NCBI GenBank assembly: GCA_948469375.1 | Contig: CAOKLO010000013.1 | Location: 1-61,157 of the forward strand | DNA: 61,157 bases | Direction: 5' to 3' | Origin: an uncultured bacterium | Lineage (GTDB): Bacteria; Bacillota; Clostridia; Oscillospirales; Oscillospiraceae | Shown: positions 15,314 to 23,850 of the stretch, one piece after another | Layout: each line of letters opens with the position of its first letter | How positions within the stretch are numbered: the stretch's first letter is position 1 | Program-made: the position numbers and the translations under genes | The notes under the pieces: generated by a model | Told to the model about the DNA's origin: nothing | The model's input: the letters and a program-made list of their open reading frames with translations, nothing else | Databases searched by the model: none

Positions 15314-16051
15314 ATGGATGAGCGGCGGATCTATGGTAAGAAGATTGCCATTGACAAGGATAAGGTCAGGGGTTTTTACAATCGCCAAGCAGCATCGTCT
15401 GAGAGCAAAATGGGTTCGGTATTTCTTGGGAATCAATCGCCGGAGGTACTGGAACAAAAAAACTCTTATTGTAAGGACTATATCCTTCCCATGCTGGATG
15501 TAAAAGATCATACCCGCATACTGGATCTGGGATGTGGAATTGGCCGGTGGGCAGAATTTGTGCTTCCGAACTGCGGCTGCTACTGTGGCGTTGATTTTTC
15601 AGAGGAAATGATCAGGGCGGCGGAGCAAACCTGCAATAGTCAGGGCGGTTCGTTCCAACTCCACTGTATGTCGGTTGTGGACGCGGCTGCCCAAGATGCC
15701 GCCTTTTATGGCAGTACGTTTGATTTGGTCATTATCTCAGGTGTACTGATGTACTTGAATGATCCCGATGTGGAGCGGATATTCCGTTGCCTACCCAGCC
15801 TGCTGGCAGAGCGTTGCACGATTTATTCCGCTGAACCAATCGGGCTGGAGCGGCGCTTAACACTGAACGATTTCCCCTCACAGACATTTCACACAGAATA
15901 CAGCGCAATTTACCGCACGCACGAGGAATATGATGTCTTTTTTGATCCGCTGCTAAAGTCCGGGTTCTCTGTTGCCAAACGGGAACCGATGCCGAAATTT
16001 GGTGAAAACTATGCGGACACCGCACGGTATTATACGATTCTCCGGCGGTAA
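15314..16051 (+). CDS. Second class I SAM-dependent methyltransferase
   Basis: A 245-residue protein starting at the ATG at 15314, after AAGGAGGG. It has motif I ILDLGCGIGRWAEFV (about residue 75), GVDFSEEMIRAAE at strand 2 and FDLVIISGVLMYLNDPDVE at motif IV. It shares no close similarity with the methyltransferase before it, so the pair is not a simple duplication. The first 60 residues include a FYNRQAASSESKMGSVFLG stretch that may be a substrate-binding lid. The island context points to a carbohydrate or peptidyl precursor. Confidence 0.8.
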   Translation: MDERRIYGKKIAIDKDKVRGFYNRQAASSESKMGSVFLGNQSPEVLEQKNSYCKDYILPMLDVKDHTRILDLGCGIGRWAEFVLPNCGCYCGVDFSEEMIRAAEQTCNSQGGSFQLHCMSVVDAAAQDAAFYGSTFDLVIISGVLMYLNDPDVERIFRCLPSLLAERCTIYSAEPIGLERRLTLNDFPSQTFHTEYSAIYRTHEEYDVFFDPLLKSGFSVAKREPMPKFGENYADTARYYTILRR

Positions 16052-16069
16052 CAGGACATGGGGGTCACT

Positions 16070-17188
16070 ATGAAACGCTTTGGCATTGTGAGTTACAACA
16101 TCTACTGCAATTTCACTAACTATGGCTCCGCCCTGCAGTCCTGGGCCTTACAGCAGGTCGTGGACCGACTGGGGGCGGGCCGCTGGCAGTCGGTACTGGT
16201 GGACTATTGTCCTGATGTGCTGCGGGACAAGGATAAACGCAATCCTGTCGCGCATATGTGGGACACAGATGTGGAATCACGACAGATGTGTGAATTGAGC
16301 CTGCCTGCCATATTGGAAAACGCGGACAAATTTGATCGGTTCTACGAGACCCGATTCCGCAGAACCCAAGGTATGTATACTTCGGACAATTTCCGAGACA
16401 TCGTGGAGCAGGAGCGGTTGGACGGCTTTATCTGTGGCAGTGATACGATTTTCTGCATCGACGAGTTCAATGGCTTCGATGATGGCTACTATGCTGAGTA
16501 TCCCTGCATGAAGGGGCGCAGTATCGCCTATGCTGCCAGTTTTGGAGATGCGCATTTTACACAGGAGACCTTGGCGGTTCTGCGGGAACGGCTGCAAAAT
16601 TTCAAAGTGCTGGGTCTGCGGGAAAATACCCTGCTCCCCTTTGTGACGGAGAACACGTCGGTGCCGGTACAGCGCGTCTTAGATCCCACCCTGCTGCTGG
16701 AGGCGGAGGATTATGAACCGATCACTGCCCCACGGAAGGAAAATCAGCCCTATCTGTTGCTGTATACCCGGCGGCATGACCCGAATATGTCTGCATATGC
16801 GGAAAAGCTGGCAGCGGAAAACCATTGGCAAATCATCGAAATCAGTCTTAGGGCGGAAAATGCTCAGAGGCATCGAATGTTTTATGAGGCAGGAGTGGAA
16901 GAATTCCTTTCCTTGGTAAAACACGCGGAATGTGTCATAACTAACTCCTACCATGGTATGATTTTCAGCATCCAGTTTGGTAGACCTTTTTTTGTCTTTT
17001 CCAGGGAACAGTGCAGCTCGAAAATATCCGAACTGTTGGAGCTTTTTGGCCTGCCGGATCGGCTTTTGACTACAGGAAGGGAACAGCCGGGACTGGATTT
17101 ATGTTATGAAAATGTATATGCGGCTATTCAAAGGGAGCGGGAGCAATCTATACACTTTTTGTCTGAGATTCTGTCCGGCATCAGATAG
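16070..17188 (+). CDS. Polysaccharide pyruvyl transferase family protein
   Basis: The 372-residue protein resembles the polysaccharide pyruvyltransferase family (WcaK/CsaB): N-terminal FGIVSYNIYCNFTNYGSALQ, a central VQRVLDPTLLLEAEDYE, and the C-terminal ECVITNSYHGMIFSIQFGRP motif that marks the family's GT-B-like fold. Members add pyruvate ketals to sugars, though many homologues are uncharacterised. The start at 16070 has a GGGGG ribosome site within the preceding codons. An F420H2-dehydrogenase-beta-like gene follows, a pairing common in surface polysaccharide clusters of gut bacteria. Confidence 0.8.
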   Translation: MKRFGIVSYNIYCNFTNYGSALQSWALQQVVDRLGAGRWQSVLVDYCPDVLRDKDKRNPVAHMWDTDVESRQMCELSLPAILENADKFDRFYETRFRRTQGMYTSDNFRDIVEQERLDGFICGSDTIFCIDEFNGFDDGYYAEYPCMKGRSIAYAASFGDAHFTQETLAVLRERLQNFKVLGLRENTLLPFVTENTSVPVQRVLDPTLLLEAEDYEPITAPRKENQPYLLLYTRRHDPNMSAYAEKLAAENHWQIIEISLRAENAQRHRMFYEAGVEEFLSLVKHAECVITNSYHGMIFSIQFGRPFFVFSREQCSSKISELLELFGLPDRLLTTGREQPGLDLCYENVYAAIQREREQSIHFLSEILSGIR

Positions 17189-17215
17189 GTACTGGAATCG
17201 AAAAGGAGGATCACT

Positions 17216-18427
17216 TTGGGATATTTGGATACCCAGAACAAACGAGAGTGCTTTGGATGCGAAGCGTGCGTTCAAATATGTGGGAAAGGCGCAATTGGCA
17301 TATACGAAGATGAAGAAGGATTTCGATATCCGCAGATTGATCCTTCAAAATGCGTATCCTGCGGTCTGTGCAGGAAGGTGTGCCCTCACAAGGAAGGAGC
17401 CTTGGAACCGCATGATATCGAGTATGCGTTTGGCGGCTATTTAGAGGATCAGCGGCTTCGCCAGGACAGCACGTCCGGCGGGGCATTTTCTGCCATTGTG
17501 GAAAGCTGGTGTCAGGATAAGTATGCCGTTTTTGGCGCGGTAGCGGATGGCTTGGAGGTATCCCATTACTGCGTCACAGACAAAGTAAACCTTGCCGGTA
17601 TGCGCAAATCAAAATATACCCAAAGCAAAATAGGCCGATCCTATATACAAGCAAAGGAGCATTTGCAAAAAGGGGAAAGAGTGCTGTTTTCCGGCACGCC
17701 CTGCCAAATCGCAGGGCTCAAGGAATTTCTGGGTGGTGTTCCTCAAGAAAACCTGCTGACGGTGGAAGTGGTTTGTGAAGGACTTCCCAGCCCGAAATTT
17801 CTTTTTTCCTTCCAGAACGATGTTAGACGTCGCTATGGGAGCGGGATTGCGGAAATTGACTATCGGAATAAGGACAAGCCCAGATGGGACTTCAACGTGA
17901 TGAAACTCACATTGGAGAATAGGCGGCATATTTACATTGATCGCTGGTTCAACCCATTTTTCACACTTTGGATTGGACGCCTTATGAGCCGTCCATCCTG
18001 CTATGGCTGCCCCTATACAGCCCAAACTGGCCTGGCGGACATCACGCTGGGGGATCTGTGGGGGGTTCACCAGTATTGTCCCGAATTGTACGGGGAGAAC
18101 AAGGGCGCATCCCTTGTCTTGTGCAACACGGGAAAAGGAGTCTCGGCGTTTTCCGCCGCGCAAATGCTAATGCTTGGACATGAATTAGACATAAACAAAA
18201 TTTTGGCGTTTCAAAAACGGTTGCGTAAGCCCATTGAAGAAAACCCTCGACGAGAGGAATTTATGCACGATTTGTTGGAAATGGATTACCAAAGCCTATG
18301 CAGGAAGTGGGTTCCAGCCCCTTCATTGCAACTCTTATGGTCTAAATACATTTGGGGAAACAGGCAAAAGGTGTTTATTTGGAATCTTTTTCAAAAAGCA
18401 GCTACAAAACAACAGAACGGAAGATAA
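17216..18427 (+). CDS. Coenzyme F420 hydrogenase/dehydrogenase beta-subunit-like Fe-S protein
   Basis: A 403-residue protein with two N-terminal ferredoxin-type clusters (CFGCEACVQICGKGA and CVSCGLCRKVCPHKEG, residues 11-55), then the FrhB-type domain with STSGGAFSAIVESW, LFSGTPCQIAGLKEFL and GLADITLGDLWG. The start is TTG at 17216, set by AAGGAGG 6 nt upstream. In polysaccharide clusters such proteins occur beside pyruvyltransferases. The true substrate is unknown, and clostridia generally lack F420, so a flavin-linked sugar oxidoreductase is more likely than F420 chemistry. Confidence 0.8.
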   Translation: MGYLDTQNKRECFGCEACVQICGKGAIGIYEDEEGFRYPQIDPSKCVSCGLCRKVCPHKEGALEPHDIEYAFGGYLEDQRLRQDSTSGGAFSAIVESWCQDKYAVFGAVADGLEVSHYCVTDKVNLAGMRKSKYTQSKIGRSYIQAKEHLQKGERVLFSGTPCQIAGLKEFLGGVPQENLLTVEVVCEGLPSPKFLFSFQNDVRRRYGSGIAEIDYRNKDKPRWDFNVMKLTLENRRHIYIDRWFNPFFTLWIGRLMSRPSCYGCPYTAQTGLADITLGDLWGVHQYCPELYGENKGASLVLCNTGKGVSAFSAAQMLMLGHELDINKILAFQKRLRKPIEENPRREEFMHDLLEMDYQSLCRKWVPAPSLQLLWSKYIWGNRQKVFIWNLFQKAATKQQNGR

Positions 18428-18430
18428 AAT

Positions 18431-19504
18431 ATGTTGAATTTTGCTATGGGCCCAGTACAGTTGGGTGAAAAAGTTAGGGAGATTGGAACTCAGCAGGTGC
18501 CATATTTCCGAACAGATGAGTTTTCGTCGGTCATGCTGGAAAATGAACGCCTCATGATAAAGTTCGCAAATGCCGGACCAGGCGCCCGGGCTGTATTCTT
18601 GACCGCCTCTGGAACTGCGGCAATGGAGGCCACAGTGATGAACTTGTTTTCAGCGCAGGACAAAGTTCTTGTGGTAAATGGCGGCAGCTTTGGGCAAAGA
18701 TTTGCAGAGCTGTGTAACATCCACGGAGTTCCATCCTGTGAGATTAAACTTGCTCCTGGTGAGCTGTTGACAGAGCAACATCTGAACCTTTACGAAAATG
18801 CGGGGTGCACTGGATTTTTGGTTAACCTTCACGAAACATCGACTGGGGTTTACTATGATGCCAACTTAATCAGTGCCTTTTGCAAACGAAATGGTCTCTT
18901 TTTAGTTGTAGATGCAATTAGTACCTTTTTAGCGGACCCCTTTGATATGCACGCACTGAATGTGGGCGCCATGATCACCAGCTCACAAAAGGTTTTAGCC
19001 TGTCCACCGGGAGTATCCATGCTGATTCTCTCCCCGGACGCGTTGAGCAGGTTAGAGCAGCAGTCCGTGAAAAGTATGTACTTCGACTTGAAAGATGCCC
19101 TGAAAAATGGGGAACGGGGACAGACACCTTTCACGCCGGCCGTGAGTATTCTTCTACAAATCAACGCAAGGTTGAATGAGCTTGAAGTTGCTGGCGGTGC
19201 TGAACATGAAGTGGACAGAATTGCCACACTGGCAACCGACTTTAGGGAAAGAATTTTAGGACTGCCTGTTGAAATTGCATCACCAAGGCTGTCAAACGCT
19301 ATGACGCCACTTCATCCGCTCCATGTTCCTGCTGATCGCGTGTTTCAAGTTCTCAAAAATGAGTATGGAATCTGGGTTTGTCCCAATGGCGGGGAGCTGC
19401 GGGAAAAAATTTTCCGGGTTGGGCATATGGGAGCCTTGACCCTGGAGGACAACTCAATACTCCTTGACGCGATGAATGATATGAATAGAAGATGCTTGCT
19501 TTGA
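18431..19504 (+). CDS. Class V aminotransferase, 2-aminoethylphosphonate transaminase-like
   Basis: The 357-residue PLP enzyme has the fold-type I pattern of PhnW/SPT-like proteins: NFAMGPVQL at the N-terminus, FLTASGTAAMEATVMNLFS, VVDAISTFLADPFDM, and SSQKVLACPPGVSML with the PLP lysine (K in TSSQK, near residue 187). PhnW interconverts phosphonoacetaldehyde and 2-aminoethylphosphonate. No phosphoenolpyruvate mutase or decarboxylase is seen here, so another 2-carbon or 3-carbon aldehyde or ketone may be the substrate. It starts 3 nt after the previous stop, and a cytidylyltransferase-oxidoreductase fusion follows. The three may make a CDP-activated amino compound. Confidence 0.75.
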   Translation: MLNFAMGPVQLGEKVREIGTQQVPYFRTDEFSSVMLENERLMIKFANAGPGARAVFLTASGTAAMEATVMNLFSAQDKVLVVNGGSFGQRFAELCNIHGVPSCEIKLAPGELLTEQHLNLYENAGCTGFLVNLHETSTGVYYDANLISAFCKRNGLFLVVDAISTFLADPFDMHALNVGAMITSSQKVLACPPGVSMLILSPDALSRLEQQSVKSMYFDLKDALKNGERGQTPFTPAVSILLQINARLNELEVAGGAEHEVDRIATLATDFRERILGLPVEIASPRLSNAMTPLHPLHVPADRVFQVLKNEYGIWVCPNGGELREKIFRVGHMGALTLEDNSILLDAMNDMNRRCLL

Positions 19505-19528
19505 TAACGCCACAAATGAGGTAAATGA

Positions 19529-20881
19529 ATGACAAAAGTAATTACATATGGCACATACGATTTGCTTCATTATGGCCATATCCGGCTTTTGGAGCGGGCT
19601 AAAGCCTTGGGGGACTATCTGATTGTTGGTGTAACCTCTGATGATTTTGATAAGGCCAGGGGCAAGATCAATGTGAAACAGTCCCTTTTGGAGCGAATTG
19701 AGGCTGTTAAGGCCACAGGTCTGGCCGATGAAATCATTATAGAGGAATATGAAGGACAGAAAATCGACGATATTCGGCGATATGGAGCGGATATTTTCAC
19801 AGTGGGTTCTGATTGGGCAGGCAAATTCGACTATCTAAAGGAATATTGCACCGTCATTTACCTTCCTCGGACAGAAGGGGTGTCCAGCTCAGAGATCCGA
19901 ACTGCCCAGCACACAATACGCCTTGGGCTGGTGGGGGAGGGTGTGGTCCTTTCAAAATATGTAACCGAGTGTGGCTTTGTAAACGGGCTAAGCATAGCTG
20001 GAGTTTGTACACAGAATCCGATAACGGAGGCGGAAATGACCTCACGGAGCATATTCACAACACCAAGCTATGCGGATCTGATAGCCCGGTGCGAAGCGGT
20101 ATATGTTGTTTCCCATCCGTCACGGCACTACGATCACGTGCGGGAGGCCCTATTTCAAGGAAAGCACGTGCTATGCGAATCACCTATCGTATTGAAATCC
20201 TCGGAATTATCTGAGTTGTTTTGGATCGCCGACGAGCAGGGCCTGACCTTTATGGAGGCGATCAAAACAGCATATGCTACGGCCTACTATCGGTTGCTGC
20301 TTTTGTTGAAAAGCGGCTCCATTGGAAAGATCGTCTCGGTAGATGTCACTTGTACCAGCTTGAAAGTTTTGTCCAATGAAATGCCGCAGACCGATCAGGA
20401 CTGGAGCAGCATCTGCGCATGGGGCCCGCTGGCCATGCTTCCCATTTTTCAAATTCTTGGGACAGACTATTTGGATAAGACCATTACCACCTGCTTTCTT
20501 GATGAACCAGCGCGGTTTGATGCGTTTACAAAGGTAGATTTTCTGTATCATAACGCAGTTGGAACATTGAAAGTGGGTAAGGGTATCAAGTCCGAGGGCG
20601 AATTGATTATATCTGGAACCAAAGGCTACATATATGTGCCCGCACCTTGGTGGAAAACTGACTACTTTGAAATTCGGTACGAGAAACAGTCTGAAAACCG
20701 CCGTTGCTTCTATCAACTGGATGGCGAGGGGATTCGATACGAATTGGTCAGTTTCATCAAGTCGATTGAAGCTAAAACACGAAATGAATACATTGGACGT
20801 AATGTGACAGAAGCCATAACTAAGGTTATAGAATCTTTTTATGAGGGCAATGCCCTGCGCAAAATTGAAGGCGTCTATTAG
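19529..20881 (+). CDS. Fused cytidylyltransferase and Gfo/Idh/MocA-type oxidoreductase
   Basis: The 450-residue protein joins two enzymes. Residues 1-~130 are a TagD-like nucleotidyltransferase (VITYGTYDLLHYGHIRLLER with the HxGH motif, and RTEGVSSSEIR), which makes CDP-glycerol-type compounds. Residues ~135-450 resemble an NAD(P)-dependent Gfo/Idh/MocA oxidoreductase: RLGLVGEGVVLSKYV at the start, YVVSHPSRHYDHVREALFQGKHVLCESPIV in the middle. The fusion suggests that oxidation or reduction and CTP activation act on one metabolite. With the aminotransferase upstream this could produce a CDP-linked amino-polyol or similar decoration. It is the last intact gene of the island. Confidence 0.8.
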   Translation: MTKVITYGTYDLLHYGHIRLLERAKALGDYLIVGVTSDDFDKARGKINVKQSLLERIEAVKATGLADEIIIEEYEGQKIDDIRRYGADIFTVGSDWAGKFDYLKEYCTVIYLPRTEGVSSSEIRTAQHTIRLGLVGEGVVLSKYVTECGFVNGLSIAGVCTQNPITEAEMTSRSIFTTPSYADLIARCEAVYVVSHPSRHYDHVREALFQGKHVLCESPIVLKSSELSELFWIADEQGLTFMEAIKTAYATAYYRLLLLLKSGSIGKIVSVDVTCTSLKVLSNEMPQTDQDWSSICAWGPLAMLPIFQILGTDYLDKTITTCFLDEPARFDAFTKVDFLYHNAVGTLKVGKGIKSEGELIISGTKGYIYVPAPWWKTDYFEIRYEKQSENRRCFYQLDGEGIRYELVSFIKSIEAKTRNEYIGRNVTEAITKVIESFYEGNALRKIEGVY

Positions 20882-20930
20882 CGATTGACCGCTGTTTCAA
20901 ATTATTTTAGTTGAGGAAGCTAAGAAATCT

Positions 20931-21119
20931 GTGCATATTTGTGATCTCCATACCCATTCTACTGCATCCGATGGTCAGTATACCCCCACGCAATTGGTTC
21001 AAATGGCAGCGGCTCAGAATCTTGATGCACTTGCTATCACTGATCGTGACACGATTGATGGGCTTAGTGAAGCAATTTGTTTGCAAAGACAGGCGTTAAC
21101 TTCTACAATTCTAATATGA
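20931..21119 (+). pseudogene. Truncated PHP-domain phosphoesterase
   Basis: Starting at a GTG at 20931, the first ~50 residues fit a PHP-family enzyme (HICDLHTHSTASDGQYTP, then ALAITDRDTIDGLSEA, with the metal-binding HTH and DRDT positions). Homology stops abruptly after residue ~50, and a stop follows after a few unrelated codons. The family is usually 250-290 residues, so the rest is missing. It probably marks the point where the island's right end was cut by recombination or insertion. Confidence 0.6.
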
Positions 21120-21348
21120 TTGTGGACGAGATACTGCTTGCATTTTATGGCCCTATTTTCGTAAAACTTTGTTAGAGAATTGTTCGGCAAGCCCTGAATC
21201 AACCCTACCTCAGCCAAGAGTGGTAGACGTGCCGGCTTAGTCATTTGTAGCTCTTGGTAGGTGATTTACCTGTGCGGAGGCCCTTTTGCACCGCATTGCG
21301 GCTCTATACATAGGTGGATATCCATTCCACTGCTAAATATTTTTCATA
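21120..21348. other. Gene-free stretch after the truncated PHP gene
   Basis: I see no open frame, promoter pair or known RNA here. It separates the modification island from the Tn4451-like remnant. Confidence 0.5.
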
Positions 21349-21392
21349 AGTCACAAGTTCCCTTCGGGGCGGGCTTGTGACTTTCTTTTTTC
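21349..21392 (+). terminator. Strong Rho-independent terminator
   Basis: AGTCACAAG and CTTGTGACT form a 9-bp stem with an inner CCC/GGG pairing, followed by TTCTTTTTTC. It ends transcription of the modification island and isolates it from the transposon remnant. Confidence 0.85.
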
Positions 21393-21509
21393 TCTATATT
21401 ATTCGACTAATTTCCCTGCACAATGCTGCGGAAATTAACAGAAAGTTGTCGGCAGAAATGACAACTTCTCATTTGATGGGCAGTAACGCCCACATGGCTC
21501 GTGCTCCGC

Positions 21510-21559
21510 CCTCCGTTTCGATGCGCAACTTCCCAGCCCTACAACCATCAAAACGGAGG
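21510..21559 (+). promoter_or_regulatory. Stem that sequesters the ribosome site of the 21567 gene
   Basis: CCTCCGTTTCGATG (21510-21523) pairs with CATCAAAACGGAGG (21546-21559), 13 of 14 positions. The right arm contains the Shine-Dalgarno GGAGG of the next gene, so translation would be off unless the stem is opened. Confidence 0.55.
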
Positions 21560-21566
21560 AAGCCCC

Positions 21567-21689
21567 ATGTTTGATACAAAAAGTGACTTTGCTTTGAACA
21601 AGCTGGATCGTGAGGCCATCATCTGCAAGAGCGTCACCGGCGTACATATCCGGCTGACCCGAGAGGATTTTGCAGCGGTCCATGAATAA
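21567..21689 (+). CDS. Small Tn4451-type element protein, possibly truncated
   Basis: A 40-residue product, MFDTKSDFALNKLD, then a segment with VTGVHIRLTREDF. Short proteins with this beginning precede tnpW/tnpX in clostridial Tn4451-like elements as I remember them, where they are longer and continue with an acidic stretch after REDF. Here the frame stops just after that point (AAVHE), so the gene may be truncated. The start codon follows GGAGG, which is paired in a stem. Function unknown. Confidence 0.5.
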   Translation: MFDTKSDFALNKLDREAIICKSVTGVHIRLTREDFAAVHE

Positions 21690-21887
21690 GAGGCAATACC
21701 CCCTCTCGCCGGGGACGCGTGGCAAATACGGCGAAGCTACATCGAAACGGAACAATACAGCCGCGCCGGGACATGGCCTCAGATGTTTTCGGCACCGCTA
21801 TACCCCGGCGCGGCCGGCATTTACAAAAGACGCTGACCATTTTTCTGCGGTTTGCGCATTGGTTTGTTTTGCGATGGAGGCGTCAGT

Positions 21888-22058
21888 ATGAAAGAACAGA
21901 CCAACCCCAACATCAGCACTTCCTACAAAGAGGTCCAGATCGGCAAGACGCTGTACCGTGTAACCAGCGTGTTCACTGGCGAAAAAGACCTGGGCCAAAC
22001 CTTGAAGCAATTGGCCGTCCGCCGCCCATGGTATGAATCCGGCAGATCGGGAGGTTAA
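21888..22058 (+). CDS. tnpW: TnpW-family transposon protein
   Basis: A 56-residue protein beginning MKEQTNPNIST with YKEVQIGKTLYRVTSVFTGE and a basic C-terminus. This is the compact layout of the TnpW family, encoded just before the large serine recombinase in Tn4451-like elements. The role is unknown, possibly as an accessory or regulator of excision. Only 3 nt separate its stop from the tnpX start, as in intact relatives, which shows that the gene order of the original element is kept although tnpX is broken. Confidence 0.65.
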   Translation: MKEQTNPNISTSYKEVQIGKTLYRVTSVFTGEKDLGQTLKQLAVRRPWYESGRSGG

Positions 22059-22061
22059 ATA

Positions 22062-22151
22062 ATGATCGAAAAAACATACAATGTCGGCATCTATTGCAGA
22101 CTGAGCAACGACGATGAACGTGATGGGGAATCGGTCAGCATTGAGAACCAA
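22062..22151 (+). pseudogene. tnpX: TnpX large serine recombinase, N-terminal fragment
   Basis: Thirty residues: MIEKTYNVGIYCRLSNDDER followed by DGESVSIENQ. This is the start of a large serine recombinase, with the catalytic serine in YCRLS. The reading is broken at 22152 by an inserted element, and the coding sequence resumes about 1 kb later at 23151 with codons that fit directly after the last glutamine. Confidence 0.85.
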
Positions 22152-22210
22152 GAGAACATTTGTCAAGGGGGATTTCACCCAAAAAATGACATCCCCCGAT
22201 AAGCCAGGAA

Positions 22211-22657
22211 TTATTTTCTTTTTTTGAACTTTTCGATTGCAAACTCATAAGCTTCTTGAATCAAAGGTTTTAGCTCGTTGAATGCCAAATCTGAGGGATT
22301 GAGGATGCTGACCCACCCCATCCAAGCATATACAGGATGTGGTAATAAACAATCTATCGCAGTAAAGTCATAGGGCATCTCTACAACCCCGCCCGCTGCG
22401 GGACGTGCGGGGATATATCCGAATAGGTTTTGAAACGTGCACCTTTTGAGCCCAAGATTTACACGGTAAATGCCTTGCCGGTTCAGATTGGAACTCTTGT
22501 CATTCTCTCCATCTTTTTCCTTGATCGTAAGTACATATACACCGCGCTTCAAAATGTGATTGGGATTATAAAAAACTCCTTTTTCGCCCCAACTCTCAAC
22601 AAGGGTTGTCCCTTCCAAGTTCTTAAGACAATAAGCTAAAATCTCATCCGGTTTCAT
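22211..22657 (-). CDS. DUF6194-family protein
   Basis: The 148-residue product fits the DUF6194 family as I remember it: MKPDEILAYCL at the start, GIYRVNLGLKRCTFQNLFG in the centre, and DCLLPHPVYAWMGWVSILNP near the end. The function is unknown; relatives occur scattered in Firmicutes and Actinobacteria. A GGAGG-type ribosome site precedes the ATG at 22657. It is more AT-rich than its surroundings and is the only gene of the inserted element, so it is probably cargo. Confidence 0.65.
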   Translation of the reverse strand: MKPDEILAYCLKNLEGTTLVESWGEKGVFYNPNHILKRGVYVLTIKEKDGENDKSSNLNRQGIYRVNLGLKRCTFQNLFGYIPARPAAGGVVEMPYDFTAIDCLLPHPVYAWMGWVSILNPSDLAFNELKPLIQEAYEFAIEKFKKRK

Positions 22658-23122
22658 AATAACTCACCTCCATATAACCCAATTTGTCACGGCAAAGTAT
22701 ACCATCATTGTAAGCAACTTTCAACCCTCACTTATCGGCAATGATAGTAGTAGCAAGCAATGCACCGGTATATACCCGGCGCAGCTTGTTGGGGGGCAAC
22801 GGCCCCCAAGTCCCCAGTGCATCGGCGAAGCTCCGCCCGATGCACAAGCCGCCGTTGGCGTCTGCTGGTATATCTGGCAGGGAAGGACACCCCTGGCGGA
22901 GCCGCCCCCCGGAGGGCGCACGGTTGCCGTCAGGCAGTACCACCATCGCACCCTGGCAGGTGGTGGGTAAGTGCACTCCTCGAGAGGGTCGGCAAAGAGA
23001 ACGGAGCGCCCGGGTCATCCCCGGACGCTCCCGCTTCGGTTCTCTTTTGCTGGTCGATCACCACCCCTCCAGCCTGTCATTTGCCACAAATGAGCCGCCA
23101 GTCAATGTAATGTAGTGGTCTG
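22658..23122. other. Non-coding part of the inserted element
   Basis: There is no credible gene in this stretch. It holds a large imperfect hairpin at about 22997-23049 (AAGAGAAC with GTTCTCTT, inner GAGCG/CGCTC) followed by TTTTGC, which may be a terminator, and GC-rich sequence resembling the debris around clostridial mobile elements. Confidence 0.4.
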
Positions 23123-23150
23123 GTGAAACCACCCCTTATACATTACATCT

Positions 23151-23850
23151 CAAAAGCTCCTGCTCCAGCGGTACGTGCGGGAACAGGGCCGGAAGGAGAT
23201 CAGCGTGTATATTGATGACGGCTACAGTGGAACCAATTCCAGCGTCCCGGCGTCCAGCGTCTGATCGCTGACGCCAAGGCCAAGCGCATCAATGTGATCC
23301 TCGTCAAAGACCTTTCCCGATTGGGCCGGGATTATGTGGAGGTCGGACGGTATGTGGACGCTGTGTTCTCCTCCCTGGGGTGCCGCTTTGTGTCCGTGCT
23401 GGACTGTCTGGACAGCGAGGGCGACAGCACCGATATGCTCCACTTCCGCAGTCTGATGAACGACTACCATCTTCGGGATCTGAGCGATAAGATCAAATCC
23501 GTCCTTTTCAGCAAAAAGGCCAGTGGCCAGTATGTTTCCGCCTATGCGCCCTATGGCTACCGCAAGAGCGCCGGGGACAAGCACAAGCTGGTGGTGGATG
23601 AATACGCCGCTGGCATCGTGCGCCGGATCTACGATATGCGGCTGGCGGGTACGGCCTACGGAAAAATCGCTGCCGCGCTCAACCGGGAGGGCATCATATC
23701 CCCCCGTATCTATTGGAGCCAGACCAACGGCAAAGATAGCTGCAAAGCGTCCCAGCTTTGGACTTACGCCACAATAAAGGTCATTCTTCACAATGAGATC
23801 TATTGCGGGACTGTTCTGATGAATTGCACCGGCACACGATCCTATAAGGA
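23151..23850 (+). pseudogene. tnpX: TnpX large serine recombinase, middle part with frameshift
   Basis: The recombinase resumes at 23151 (KLLLQRYVREQG, then ISVYIDDGYSGTN). One T appears to be missing at 23237-23238: AATTCC where the family reads AATTTCC. The frame then shifts, and the protein continues as RLIADAKAKRINVILVKDLS, LRDLSDKIKSVLFSKKASGQ, GYRKSAGDKHKLVVDEYAAG and further into the recombinase domain. It ends at RSYKDH, where the sequence runs into an unrelated inverted tnpV fragment. Three lesions (insertion, frameshift, 3' loss) make it certain that no active enzyme is made. Confidence 0.85.

Larger units (their letters stand above)
22152..23150. mobile_element. ~1 kb insertion with terminal inverted repeats inside tnpX
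   Basis: The left end (22152-22180, beginning GAGAACATTTGTCAAGGGG) and the reverse complement of the right end (beginning GAGATGTAATGTATAAGGGG) match over about 20 of 29 positions, including AAGGGG and TTTCACC. The flanking tnpX codons join in frame if the insertion is removed with a 2-bp (AA) or 3-bp (CAA) duplication. No transposase is encoded, so it was moved in trans or has lost its transposase. It carries one gene on the minus strand and ~490 bp of hairpin-rich non-coding DNA. Confidence 0.6.
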
